In this document: positions 46,342 through 57,594 of the stretch, piece by piece | Position numbering within the stretch: the first letter of the stretch is position 1 | How the letters are laid out: each line of letters begins with the position of its first letter | Assembly: GCA_029215795.1 (NCBI GenBank) | Contig: JARDYH010000007.1 | Location: forward strand, 75,279,763-75,343,762 | Direction: 5' to 3' | Length of the DNA stretch: 64,000 nt | Source: Anniella stebbinsi | Taxonomy: Eukaryota; Chordata; Lepidosauria; Squamata; Anniellidae | Made by a program: the position numbers and the translations under genes | Notes under the pieces: model-generated | The model's database searches: none | Told to the model about the DNA's origin: nothing | What the model saw: only the letters and a program-made list of their open reading frames with translations

Positions 46342-46696
46342 GGCTACCTCCACAAGAGAGGTTTAATGCTCTTTGAAGGCTCATTATAAATTTTACCTCC
46401 ACACCAGCGGAGCGCAAAACGGGCGTAGAGGCGCGTTATCTCCCGGATTATGCGCATTATCGAATGCGCGTTAAATAGCAACTTTTATTTTGCTCCGGCC
46501 GTTAAAGCGCATTTTCGCCGTGTGAACAAGCGATTATGCGCATTAACTTCTTGTAAAGCGCTTTTTGGACATCAATTAATGCGCTTCGCCGCCTCTCGCC
46601 GCCTCCCGTGCAGAGGGATTAGGAGTAAATGCGCCTCCGCGATAATGCGCATAATCCCCGAACCGGGCGCAAAAGCGCATCCTTGTGGAGGGGGCC
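46342..46696. mobile_element. PIF/Harbinger-like MITE, 355 bp, second copy
   Basis: Left end is GGCTACCTCCACAAGAGAGG; the right end in reverse complement is GGCCCCCTCCACAAGG. A 3-bp duplication TTG flanks it (46339-46341 and 46697-46699). It is the same length as the copy at 20481-20835 and highly similar, in the same orientation. It lies 151 bp from palindromic copy 10. Confidence 0.92.
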
Positions 46697-47254
46697 TTGG
46701 AGTCCTGCTTGACTCTGCTTTTTGGACTGCATTTATGTTTGACTACACACCCATGTTTGAACTTTGGCCGTGCCTCAGACCTTTCTTGTGGAACTTACCC
46801 TCTTGCCATTGACCATTCCCTGTTTTCTGACTTCTCCTGCAGAACTGATATCTCTCCATTTGACCATTTGCTTGTATATTGACTTGTCATTGGATTTCCC
46901 CTTTAATGTTCCCCATCGCAAATAGTCCGACCCAGCCAAAATGAGAGATGATCAATGGATTGGGACTTGCATTGCCATTGCTGCTCAATTGTTATAGCCA
47001 CTGGGACTTGCTTCTCTCAGGAGCAGGACCATGGGTTCAGTCGCACGCTGCCTTCTGGTGCAATCAAGATCATACCAAAGACAGTGTTCATGACTCAAAC
47101 AGTGCCTTTGTACAGGACTTCTAGATTATGGTTTGCCTGAACCATACATACAACATGGTGAAAAGGCTAGGGTGAGGCAGCCTCATGAAGGATCTTCTTC
47201 TTTGCCCCTTCTTGAATTTATGGCTGTCTTTAAAAACAAGTATCTAGCCCAGAA

Positions 47255-47425
47255 TTCCTGAACCTGATGCCTTCCAGAAGTCTTGGACTACAACTATTTA
47301 ACCAGAGACTCAATGGCCAGCTGTCAGGGATGCTCTAGTTGCATCCCCGTGTTGCAGATCTTACACTGAGCAAGGGGTTGGACTAGATGACCTCCAACAT
47401 CCCTTCCAACCTTAAATTTCTACAA
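47255..47425 (+). mobile_element. MITE-like arm followed by CR1 3' tail
   Basis: 47258-47300 is an arm of the 'gatgccttccagaagtcttggactacaac' repeat. 47310-47425 is a CR1 3' end ('caatggccagctgtcaggg', 'tgagcaaggggttggactagatgacctcc', 'cccttccaacc'). Confidence 0.8.
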
Positions 47426-47809
47426 TTTGATGACTCTGCCCAATTTTTGCCAAGTCATGGCTACCCTATACCCTTCTGAAAAAGAAAACGAAAAAAACCT
47501 GCAGCTGAGTAGTCCATTGCAAAAGGTTCGGATGCCCGGAATTCCCTTATAATTCTGTTGCTGACTTTGTGGTCGGCTGAGGAGGGAGGAGAAGCCAGCC
47601 GTGGGCTCTGTGCCACAAATGGATGGAGGAAAGGAAGTGCTTAATTTGATTACCCAGTGGGTTTTTTTGGGGGGGGCTTTATAATTAAGATTTTCTAAGT
47701 TACAGAAATCATTTTGCTGTATAACTTCACTGCTGACCAGCTTCGTTAGTAATAACCCCATTTGTCAAAGTACTGTAACATAACTGGGCGTGATTCATCA
47801 AATGTGCAA

Positions 47810-48170
47810 AGTAGGGATGCAGAACCTTGGGCCCAGGGGCCAAACAGGGCCCTCTGGAGTTCCTCAGTAAGCCACACCCTTTCCCCTAGCCCCACCCCCT
47901 TTCTCCCCAACTATTGATCATTTGTGGTTGTCTGGATCTTGCAAGGTTCCCCCCTCTCCATTCTAAATGCCCCTGCTAAGGCTTCATTATTGGCAGCTTT
48001 GAGAGAAAATATGTTGGTGTTTTGGGTCATTTTAGCCCCGCCCTTTTTGGCTTTAGCCCCACCCACCACTAGAATGGGGGGCCCAAGAGCTTCACCGAAA
48101 TGGAATTTGGCTTTCAGGCAGAAAGAGGTTCCCCAATCCTGGAGTAGAACGTCCTGAAACAGCATAGAGA
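47810..48170 (+). repeat. Dispersed repeat ('gggatgcagaaccttgggccc' type)
   Basis: Shares the start with 23870-23960 and 22133-22250. Its later part ('ttagccccgccctttttggctttagccccacccacc') resembles, in reverse orientation, 51290-51360 and 41720-41790. Family unknown. Confidence 0.55.
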
Positions 48171-48854
48171 AAGCTCTAGGGAGGAATCACAACCAGCAAT
48201 CGTATGCAGGGCTGCTATTGCCAACTGTTTCTTTTCCAACAGCGTTCCTGCATTTTGAACAACTGCACAGCGAGCCAACAAAATCTGGCACCTGAGTTGT
48301 TTCTCAGCAGGACAAAAAAAATAAAAACAGTGATATGGGGAAGAAAGGTTTAGCTGCTGGATTTGGGCTCCTTTGCTTTATCCTTCCCCCACAGTGAAAG
48401 TGCCTCCAGCCTGCAGCCTGTGCGGATTTCTTTTCTTCCCCTTCCTCCACGTACTGCAATTATCCCATAGCAATTAGATTCTCTTCCTACTCCTCTGCCC
48501 CCACCCCTCCTCCTGCTTTCCAGGAGACACGTGCCTCTGGCTGGCTACCACTGATCCGGCAGCAGCCGGTGGCTGCGTTTCTCTTCCAGCCCTGGCTTTG
48601 CCAAAAGCAACTCCCCGGGATGTCTCACTGTAGAGCAGCAAGCAGTGGGTGCTGACTACCTTAGCCAGAGTTTAGAATTTCGGCAGCAGCCTCTCAGGTG
48701 CCACTGGAGGATGCCTGGGCTACCTACTCAACTATCCGTCATCTGTAAAGCCAGTGGCATTGATCTGCATGGCCAATATTGCGTTAACACAGAGCTTCTT
48801 ATCTTTTGTGATGATCCCCTCCACTACTGGCTACAATTGGATAGATTCGGAAAA

Positions 48855-49140
48855 AAAAACATAGATTTGGAAAGGACCCTGGAGGCTATGTAGTCCAACC
48901 CTCTGCTCAGTGTAGGGATCCGCAATGCAGGATGCAACCACAGCATCCCTGGCACATGGTCATCCAGCCGTTGCTTAAAAACCTCCGGTGCAGGACAGCC
49001 CAGCTCACCACTTCCTGAGCCGGTGTGCTCCGTTATCGAGCAGCTCTTATGACTTGGAATGTTTCCTTTCCTTTAGACAAAATCTGCTTCCTTGCCATTT
49101 CCACCACTGGTTCTAGTCCTCCCCTCTCTCCATCTTCTGC
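48855..49140 (-). mobile_element. CR1-type LINE 3' end, minus strand
   Basis: In reverse complement it ends with the CR1 tail 'ggttggactacatagcctccagggtcctttcc', preceded by 'gaggtttttaagcaacggctgg'. It is truncated at both ends. Confidence 0.88.
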
Positions 49141-49906
49141 ATGACAGCTGCTATTGTCCTGTTCTGGCTGGATCAGGCTCAACGGTAGGTTAAACGAAGG
49201 GGCAATCCAAAAGCAGGTCAGTAAACGGGCAATGGGCAAAGGCACAGTTATACCTGTCAAGAGGGAGAGTTCCAAGAGAGAAGCCTTGAGAAGCAGCCAA
49301 GATACACAGATACAATATGCAGTCCAAGAAGCAGCCAAACAGGAATCCAAAGAATAATGTATGCCACCCTGAGCCGCTGGGAGGAAGGGTGACTGGGACT
49401 GAAATGCAATCAATAAATCACAGGTGTGGACTGTAACAAAATGTTGCAGCATGCAGTGCTTCTGTTTCAGGTTCCAATTAGCCAGCCATGCACTGTTTCA
49501 AGAAACCCCGTTCCATTCCTATGTGAGCAAGTAGGCAGTGGCATCTACCGCTCCTCCTTCTCACCACCCCTGTTGTCAGGGCCAGAGCCAGAGGCAGGTG
49601 AACAAGCAGACTGCAACGGTGAGGAGGAGGAGGAAGTGCAAGAGGCTCTTATCAGCGGGACTCTGCGGGGATGTGGGCCCTCAGCAGGTGCCCAACCATG
49701 CCTACCCTTGACACTGATTCCCTCTATAGGTGCAAATTTAGAAATAATGCTGATCATTAGCATGTAAATATACAATGCATCTCACCATAGTAGGGACGAT
49801 TGTGACCAGCTGATCTATGCACCTGCCCCTGTCCAGGTTGATGAGCAGCTTCAAGACCCTTGCCTGATCTCCTTCCTTATGGTTCTTTATCTTTAATTCA
49901 GACTTG

Positions 49907-50461
49907 GGCCCTTTCTACACCAGACGGGTATACAGGGCAGAGGGGTGGCAGTCCCAGAGGTGCCTGCTTCTGGGATTGCCACGTTAATTCACACGTAATT
50001 GTGCAATGACCCGAGCTCCTCCAGGGTCATCGCATGTCACAACCGCCATCTTTTTTAACCCGGGAAGAGTGCAGGAGTGCTCCTCCACAAACGCAAGTGT
50101 TTTGTTTTTTAAAAAAAAACAACTCACGCACGCAGGCCCCCACCCCCTCCAGTTTCGCCACCCTTCCGAGGGTGGCGAAACTGGTGCCACCCCCTCCCCT
50201 GATGGGCACGGAGCCGCACCCATTGGTGGTGCTGCGCTTACTCATGTGTAAGAGCAGCAGCACCCAGGACGAGTGGCCACATCTTCTGCGGTCCCGGGAA
50301 CTTCCCGGGACCGTGGAAGATTTGGGATTTTCCAGGGTTCCCTTATCCCCGGAAAATGCCATGGCCAACCCCCCTGCCCCCGGGAGTCCCTATCCATCAT
50401 TTGCAATCACAGGGACCAGTTGGGGGCCATCCCAGGCAAAACGCCTGGTGTAGAAAGGGCC
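49907..50461. mobile_element. PIF/Harbinger-like MITE, 555 bp
   Basis: Near-perfect terminal inverted repeats of GGCCCTTTCTACACCAG. A 3-bp duplication TTG flanks it (49904-49906 and 50462-50464). The body has several nested inverted pieces, such as 'tttcgccacccttccgaggg' followed by 'tggcgaaactgg', and 'ggtcccgggaacttcccggga'. There is no transposase. Confidence 0.93.
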
Positions 50462-51411
50462 TTGGACTGAAGAGCCCTACAAAGAGAGGGCACCTTCAAA
50501 TAGAGGACACTCCGCTGTCAAGTAGCACACATGCTCCCCCTACTCCCAAGTGCCTCTGGGTTTAAAATACTTTGACTAGCAAAGCTTCCCTCCCTCCCAC
50601 CTCCCCCTCTTCTTTTTCTAGAGCCTGGTGTTTGCTTCCTCCCGTTCCCCAGATCCCTCTCTCCGCATCGAAGTGAGCTCCAGTGAGCATTGCAATGAAA
50701 CCAGGCCCAAGCGTGCGCCTGTTTACTGGGCTGCGAAATCGACAAGATCGGATTCACCATGGCAATGTGCATGGCGCACGAGCCTGAGCAGACGGGAGCT
50801 GCCGCTCAGAGGAAGTTGGTGCTGGTTCGCCCATATGTTCTGTGGAGGGATGCAGATTCACAGTAATAATTAGAGGGACCAATCCTGCTTCCTTTGAGAG
50901 GAGCTCAAAGAGGCTACAAGCATTGGGGGGAGGGGGGAGCGGGAGTCCGGATTCATGCCAGTGACTCAGAGTTCAGAACAAAAGCCTGTGCAATGAAACC
51001 AGGCCCCTTTTTGCAGAATGTAGCTCCTACCTCGGAGGGGTCGAGGAGGAGGAGCCGGGCCACAACTGCAGAGTAGTTCCTTGCAAGGTTTGCTTGTTAT
51101 AACACTGAGATGCGGCTACTTCTGGGGCAGGGCCGAAGCATTACAGTTATGCACAGATGGAGGCATTGCCCAAGTTTTAGGATACTTAAAAAAAAAATCA
51201 GTGCTGCAATTGTTTGAAAGCCAGAGGGTTGGGGCAGAGGTAGGATTTTTTTTTCATCCAAATGGCTCAATTCTATTTCATAGATTTGGGGGTAGGGGTG
51301 CATTCTAGTGGTGGGCAGGGTCAAAAGCATAGGGGTGTAGCTAAAGGCAAAAGGGAGCAGGGCTCAGAATACAACAAAAAGCCCCAACATAATGAAAACT
51401 TAGAGCACAAT

Positions 51412-51632
51412 CCCAGGCCTGTTTGGTGTAGTGATCAGTGTTGGATTGGGAGTCCGGAGTTCCGACTGGGTGACTTTGGGCCAGGCACAGACTCTCAGGC
51501 CAAGCAACTCACAGGGTTGATGTTGTTGAGGATAAAAGAGAGAGGAGGAGGGCTACATATGCCGCCTTGGGTTCCTTGGAGGAAAAAAGGCGGGATATAA
51601 ATGCAATACGAAAATAAATAAATAAATAAAAA
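51412..51632 (+). mobile_element. tRNA-derived SINE (GTGTGGTGTAGTGG type), with poly-A-like tail
   Basis: Reads 'tgtttggtgtagtgatcagtgttggattgggagtcc', 'gtgactttgggccaggcacagactctcagg', 'gccttgggttccttggagg' and ends with (AAAT)n at 51613-51630. A deletion has removed part of the region after the B box. Confidence 0.88.
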
Positions 51633-51689
51633 TGTTTAGACAGAAAAAAATGCCCTACAGCTCCCAGCATGCCCCAGCCTTGCATTCCC

Positions 51690-51860
51690 AAGCATATGTT
51701 CTTATGCTGGGGAACATGGGTGTTGGGGGGGTTGTTGTACTCAGATCCTGCTTGTGGATTTCCCATTGACAGCCGGTCGGCCACTGTGTGAACGGAATGC
51801 TGGACTAGCTGGACCTTTGCTCTGATCCAGCATCAGGGCTCTTATGTTCTTAACTATGAA
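51690..51860 (+). repeat. Retroposon-like repeat, third copy
   Basis: Contains 'tgacagccggtcggccactgtgtgaacggaatgctgg' and ends 'gatccagcatcagggctcttatgttctta', the same family as 4555-4692 and 29369-29595. Confidence 0.78.
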
Positions 51861-52079
51861 ATGTTTAAAAAATAAGAAGAGAGGATGTTGTGGTGAACCG
51901 CAGCATGGCCAGGCCTGCTCAGGTGCTAATGCAGGACCTGTTTGCCACCGCCTCCCTCACCTGACAGGCTCTGGGTGGTCATTTGGGCATACACACCCTG
52001 GGCTGTAGGGCAGTGGATTCCATCCCTAGTTGCAATGCTGACTTCCCATATTGCATTTTGGTTTGGGTAGTAGCGAAGG

Positions 52080-52740
52080 TGGCCATGTATCTTCTTTTAC
52101 AGGGGACAGTCCTCTTTTTGAAAGGCTGTGTAGTTCAAATCTGCTTTAAAGACAAAGAACCATCACTGGTTAGTATTTGGACGGCAGACTGAGCAGACAG
52201 GCACGCAGGTCACATGGTCAGAAGTCTTCTGTACTATGTTGAGATGGACTTTGAGGGTTATCACACAGGGGGAAATCACACTTGCTTATCGTTGCTTCTC
52301 CGCCCACACGTTTGTCCCTCATTACTTCCTCTTTTGAAAGAGGAAGTAAACAACTTGCACGTGGCTCATTCATTGGGCCATTTTGATCCCGCTGCTTCTC
52401 CTGCACACGGCAGGGGATAGCAGCAGCTTCCATCTTTAAAAATAAGTCGATCTTACTGGGGTTGTTGTTGTTTTAGTGGCTCGAAAAGGCTAAAAGGGGC
52501 CAGAGGTGCGCAGGAGGCAGATGACGTCGTGAGAGGGACCACCGAAAATCCCTGAGTATGCAGTAACGAGCGTGCAATAAAACGCTTGTCTGATGGAGCT
52601 CTATGTTTCTACTGATGTTCTAATACTTGTTTCTAAATTTGCATCTATACATATGAATGAGCAGATGCAAATTTTATGCAAATATTTGCCCTGTTTTGGC
52701 CTCTCTCTGTTTTGGCAATTCATCAGTGGCCACCCTAGCA
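52080..52740 (+). repeat. Dispersed repeat, copy B, interrupted by a MITE
   Basis: The two parts (52080-52252 and 52602-52740) align with 42480-42820: 'caggcacgcaggtcacatgg' on one side, 'ctaaatttgcatctatacat' and 'ggcaattcatcagtggccaccct' on the other. The MITE lies between. Confidence 0.6.
52253..52601. mobile_element. MITE related to 21063-21424, reverse orientation
   Basis: Left end GAGGGTTATCACACAGGG; right end 'gcttgtctgatggagctc', the reverse complement of a GAGC.CATCAGACA.GC start. Flanks TTT / TAT match in two of three bases. Confidence 0.75.
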
Positions 52741-52778
52741 AGTCTCGGAAGCTAAGTGAGTCTGGCTCTGCCTGAGAA

Positions 52779-52831
52779 AACACACACACACACACACACA
52801 CACGTATATATATATATATATATATATATAA
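52779..52831. repeat. (AC)n followed by (TA)n compound microsatellite
   Basis: AC from 52779 to 52802, then 'gtatata' alternating purine/pyrimidine to 52831. May adopt Z-DNA or cruciform structure. Confidence 0.92.
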
Positions 52832-53489
52832 TCAGCTTGAGTTCTTTCATGTAAAGGAAGGTGGGAAATGATTGAAAGCTCTCCACATACATGATGGGCT
52901 GCGTCTGCTGAGATGCCATAAATGTCCCTTCCCACTGGGTGAGTTTCATTTCCCCCACCGCCACTCCAGACTCTCTCTGCTAGATAATTGCCTGTTACTG
53001 CCGCTTAGCTGTTCAATTGCTGCTGAGCTCCGCCCCAGAGGTGGCTGCACTCTGCTGTCAAAAGGAGCAAGTGAGGTTGCGCGGTGCTGCTGTATCTTTT
53101 CCAGAGCAGCTGTATCGCGGCGCCAGGCCGTTGGGCTCCCCCCGCATGACAATTAATGTCACACAGCCTTAGCCGTTATGGAGAGGGGAGGCTCTCGTGC
53201 GAACAATTTGCAAAATGGTCCGAGAGGGGGAAAGAACAAGAGCAAATGACGCGCAGGAATTGTTCCTACTGACCAGGAGGGTTTGACAGTGTTGATTCCC
53301 AGGCTATGGACCCGCTGGTGGCGTAGAAGCGGGGTGGGGGTGAGATTAAACAGGGAGCTTTTGTGGCTAGCTGCGTTTTCCTCAGGGTGTGGGGAGGTGT
53401 GCCTGCCCACTGTGGTGGAGGGGAAATGTACAAGGAATGCGCCTTTGGGCGTGTCAGGAATTCCTCCCAATAGAAAGACTCCATTTGAA

Positions 53490-53645
53490 GAGGCTGCCAT
53501 TATCATACTGCCCTTATACAAATCGATGGTGCAACCCCACTTGGAATACTGTGTACAGTTCTGGCTCCTAAAAGAGGATATTGTAGAGTTCGAAGAAAGC
53601 ATCCAAATTGATCACAGACAAGGGTGCTCATAAGCACTTGAAAGA
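53490..53645 (+). mobile_element. CR1-type LINE internal fragment
   Basis: The plus strand encodes MVQPHLEYCVQFW (about 53528-53566) followed by LLKEDIVEFEE, a characteristic stretch of CR1/L2 reverse-transcriptase C-termini. Truncated on both sides. Confidence 0.88.
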
Positions 53646-54837
53646 TTTAGGATCCAGGCCTGTAAAACACAAATCTGCAGAAAATTGGCATGTGCTAATT
53701 TATGTCTGTATATGCGTATTCAGAAATAATTGCACCCTGCCCCAAATTATCCCAAACCAATGGGGGGGAAAATCCCCCCTAAATTTAATTGCCATGTAGG
53801 GAGAGATTGGGGTTGTTGCTGATTGGAGGGAGTTAACACTGGCCTTGAAAACCACCTCTTGCATGGATGGATTGCCCTTGAATCTGCCTTGAAAATCGCT
53901 CTTGAAAGCCACCTCCTGCATGGATTGAAGCAGCTGTTACACAACAAATCTGGGATACGTTGCAACAGTTTGTTGCAGCACCCCATACTTTCCTTCTATA
54001 TATGACGTTCATACTCGAGTGCCATTGCTTATGTAGCCAAAATGGCATCAACCACGGACAACAGGGAGGTATCAGCAGGCTTGTGGGAACCCAAGGGTTT
54101 GTTGAAGTGCAAATAATAATAATAATAAATTAGGGGGAAATATTTTAAGGTGGGGGAAACCCCAAAAGAGTCCAAAGAGGATTGAGCAGGCTCAGTTGCC
54201 CACAGTATGCTGGCTGGCTGTTGCGGTGTGTGGGTGGGTGTAACTTGTGAAAAAAAATTAGGGAGTACTCCACACTGCAACCTTTCGTTGACAGTCCTAC
54301 CTGTCCTCACTAAAAGGTCTTGACTATTGTTCTGTATTTGAAAGTAGAACACTGTAGCCTCCCACATCTTGTAGACAAAAACGGGGGGGGGGGCGGCTCT
54401 TGTGTGTTCATGTAATGCCTCCACTTGCACCCCAAGGATCACTGGCTGAGCGCATGGCATGCTTACGGCACACAGCTCTGCGTAGCTGAAAGCTCTGCCT
54501 CCTCCCCCTTCTGTGTGTTGCACACAATCGCTTCTTCTGCCTCGGCTTTCTCCAAGAATGCTTAACAGAATGTTTATAATTGGATCAGGTTGTACTTAAC
54601 GACGGAAGAACTGCGAAGGCCATATTCAGAAACGTTTACTATCTGGGCTGGCGGTTAGGCGGGAGGGGGGGGCTCAAAGGGAAGCAGCATGCTGGCCTTT
54701 TGGATCTGTGCACAAACAACAAGGGGTTAAGCCTTAACCCAAATCCACAAAATGAAAAAAGAAAGTTAAGGAGAAAATATGTAATGAAATTTAATACTAA
54801 TCAAATATTTACATCACAAAAGAACTCTATTTAGCGC

Positions 54838-54843
<6 letters not shown>

Positions 54844-54878
<35 letters not shown>
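54844..54878. repeat. (TA)n microsatellite
   Basis: About seventeen uninterrupted TA units. Confidence 0.92.
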
Positions 54879-54883
<5 letters not shown>

Positions 54884-55164
54884 CCAAAGTAAAAACAAAA
54901 CTCTTATGATTCTGGCCAAACACATTTCAACAAATGAGTCGTCTTCAGTGGCCCAATCACTAAATTATTTGAGTACCGGGTAGAAGTTTTTCACAAAGGG
55001 GCTGATTTAAATATTTCCCAAATTATAGGATTGTATCACTCCCCAAATTGGCGAGTATAGTACACCAAACATTATTCTCTGGCTTCACTGCTTGTTAATG
55101 AGAAGGTATTTTCTCCTTAACTTTCTTTTTTCATTTTGTCTTTTAGATGTGTGCACGTGCCTTT

Positions 55165-55362
55165 AGGAACATCAGAACCTGCCTGATACTGAGTCAGACC
55201 GTTGGTCCATCTAGCCTAGCATAGCCGACACTGACTGGCAGCGGCTCTCCAAGGTTTAAGGCAGGATTTTTTCCTAGCGCTACCTAGAGGTGCCGGGGAT
55301 CGAACCTGGGATCTTCTACGTGCAAAGCAGCTGCTCTACTGCTGAGCTACAGCCCCTTCCTT
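55165..55362 (-). mobile_element. tRNA-derived SINE (GCCATCGCTCAGTG type), minus strand
   Basis: In reverse complement: 'gggctgtagctcagcagtagagcagctgctttgcac', a B box in 'aggttcgatccccgg', then 'ggagagccgctgccagtcagtg' and 'ccaacggtctgactcag'. Near full length. Confidence 0.9.
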
Positions 55363-55794
55363 AATGCACATGCACTAGAATCAAGAGATGTAATGACCAA
55401 AATCCCTAGGGAGGGCGATGAAACCTGGAGGACCTGACTCTCTCTCCGTGTACAGCAGGTTTGCAAATACGCCCACGAAAGGTTTCTAGCCTGCTGGGGT
55501 CTGGCCAAGCAGGGGTGGAATCCTTCATGTTTCTAGGATGAAGAAGGGGGCTCCTCTTCTTGGGTAGCCCCTTTGGTTTCTGCACTGTGTGTACACCCCT
55601 CTGTCTGACAGCCTGCTCACTTGCCTGCATGCAATTCCTTGTCACCTGTGGCGACCGGGCGAGTCCTTACATTCAAGGCTGGTGTGCATGCTCATGTTTT
55701 AAAGAAGCACCCCCAAGGTTTTCCCCAAAGGCTAAAACAGGGAGAGACAAAGAGAGACACTTAGGACGTAAGGGACACAGGTACCCTCCCTTAG

Positions 55795-55990
55795 GGGCAG
55801 GGAGTGGAGCTCAGCCGTAGAGCCACATGCTTTGCAGGCAGAAGGTCCCAGGTTCAGTCCCTGGCTGTCGCGAATGAAAAGGATCAGGCATCAGGCAGTT
55901 GATGGGCAAGAAGATCTTTGCCTGTGGCCTTGGAGAGACCCTGCCAGTCAGAGCTGGCAGTGCTGGGTGAAATGGACCAATACGTTCCTT
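55795..55990 (+). mobile_element. tRNA-derived SINE (GCCATCGCTCAGTG type)
   Basis: Head 'gtggagctcagccgtagagccacatgctttgcaggc', B box in 'aggttcagtccctgg', body 'cttggagagaccctgccagtcagagctggcagtgctgg', truncated after 'gaaatggaccaatac'. Confidence 0.88.
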
Positions 55991-57425
55991 TGAGCTCCTT
56001 CGGAGCCTTGCTCCTCTCCCAGTGTGGAAACCAGGACTGCCTGTTGGAGTCAGGCAGACAATCTGCTCAACAGACAGCTTTTTTAAATAACAGTTTTAGA
56101 TAACAGTACAGTGCAAGAGAGCTGGCAGTCGAGAATGAAACCCTGCTCCTTTTAGGGGAGCACCAGGGCCCAGCTCCGATGTGTCCTCTCACCAGAGAGG
56201 AAGGGAGATGTGCAGCGAAAGGCAACCAATGTACTCAGCCAAGCTTCCCCCCCCCAACCGCTCCTGCTGCAGCTCGTCTGCTCTCTCTCTCCCTCTCTCT
56301 CTCCCCCACCCCCACCCCCAATGAGCACACACAGCCGGTGGAATTTGTGTGTGGGCTCCACTTGCAGAAATGCAGAGCTAACATAGTCAGGCACCCACGA
56401 ATAATCGCATGCCCAAGAAGCTGCCTGCCGGGGGGATCGTGCCTAGCCAATGTTGGGAGCTCTTGGAAGGCTGCAAGCAGGGTGCAACTGTCCCGGGACA
56501 GGACTAAAAAAAGAAAGACTGCAACATCAAATTGCCTGGCTCGACTTGGACATCCCTCTCCACTGTGCCTATCAAGCCCAAGTGCCCTGTCTCCGTTAGT
56601 AGCCAGCAGCCCCAGAGGGAGGTTCTGTTTCCAGCTGCTGTTGCCTCCATTGTGGACTTTTTTGCCCTCCTGTCTCAACGCCATTGAGGCTCCGATTCAG
56701 CTTGCTCTTTCCATTCCAGATCACCACCCAGTTTGGCAAACTGGATGCTGGGAACATCAGGAGACAAGAACACCAGTAAGACGCAGCTAAAAGGTAAGGT
56801 TGGTCCTTGCAGCAGGAATATTCCTACGGAGTTTGAACAGGACTCCTCTTGGTGTTCCTGTTTACACTTAGGCTGAAGCCCAGCCTGAAAGTAAAAGCCT
56901 AAAGCATTGCAATTGCTTGCAATTTGCTTTTCCAGTATCAGCAGTTTATTCCTCTCCCGATCAAAGCATATCTCAAATTCTGCTGAAAAGTCTATACCTG
57001 CAAATAGTCCCTGGGTCTTTTAGGACCCACTGACCCTTCTCTGGTCACATTAGCTTCCCCACAGCATTTGCTGATGTCCCCCTGGCCTGGGCAGTACAAG
57101 CAGTTGCCTAGGATGGCAGAATTCGGGGGGGGGGGGTGTTTCAGGTTACTTGGGAAATCTCCAATGGAGAAAACTCCTCTTCTAACCCTAGGAAAACAGA
57201 GTCTGAGATATATGTCCCTCTTCAGGTATATTTTGTGATGGGGAGGGGCTTGCTCTATACAAATGGATGGAGCGAACACATGCCCATTCACTTGGATGGA
57301 TCAGGGGGAAAGAAGCTATCATTGGGGAAACCTTTGTGGTGGGGAAACATCTTCAGTTAAGATGGCAAAAGAGCTTGAATTGGCTTTGGCCCATCCCTGT
57401 TTCTCAAATCTCTCTGTCCTTGTGA

Positions 57426-57594
57426 AAGACCATCGCTCAGTGATGGAGCCCTTGCTGGGCATGCAGAAGGTACAGGGTTCAATCCCTGGCATCTCCAGTT
57501 AAAAGGGTCTGGTCAGGTTTTCATGAATGACCTTAACCTGGGACCCTGGAGAGTTGCTGCCAATCAGAGAGGCAATACTGGGCTTGGTGTAAAG
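57426..57594 (+). mobile_element. tRNA-derived SINE (GCCATCGCTCAGTG type), host of palindromic copy 11
   Basis: Head 'gaccatcgctcagtgatggagcccttgc', B box in 'cagggttcaatccctgg', body to 'gagagttgctgccaatcagagaggcaatactggg'. It is cut by the MITE at 57595. The expected SINE end does not continue in direct orientation on the other side. Confidence 0.88.

Noticed and set aside
56179..56790. 203-codon plus-strand frame
   Set aside because: Low-complexity Ser/Pro/Leu composition, no domain, and it runs through a likely splice acceptor; only the small candidate exon near its end is worth testing.
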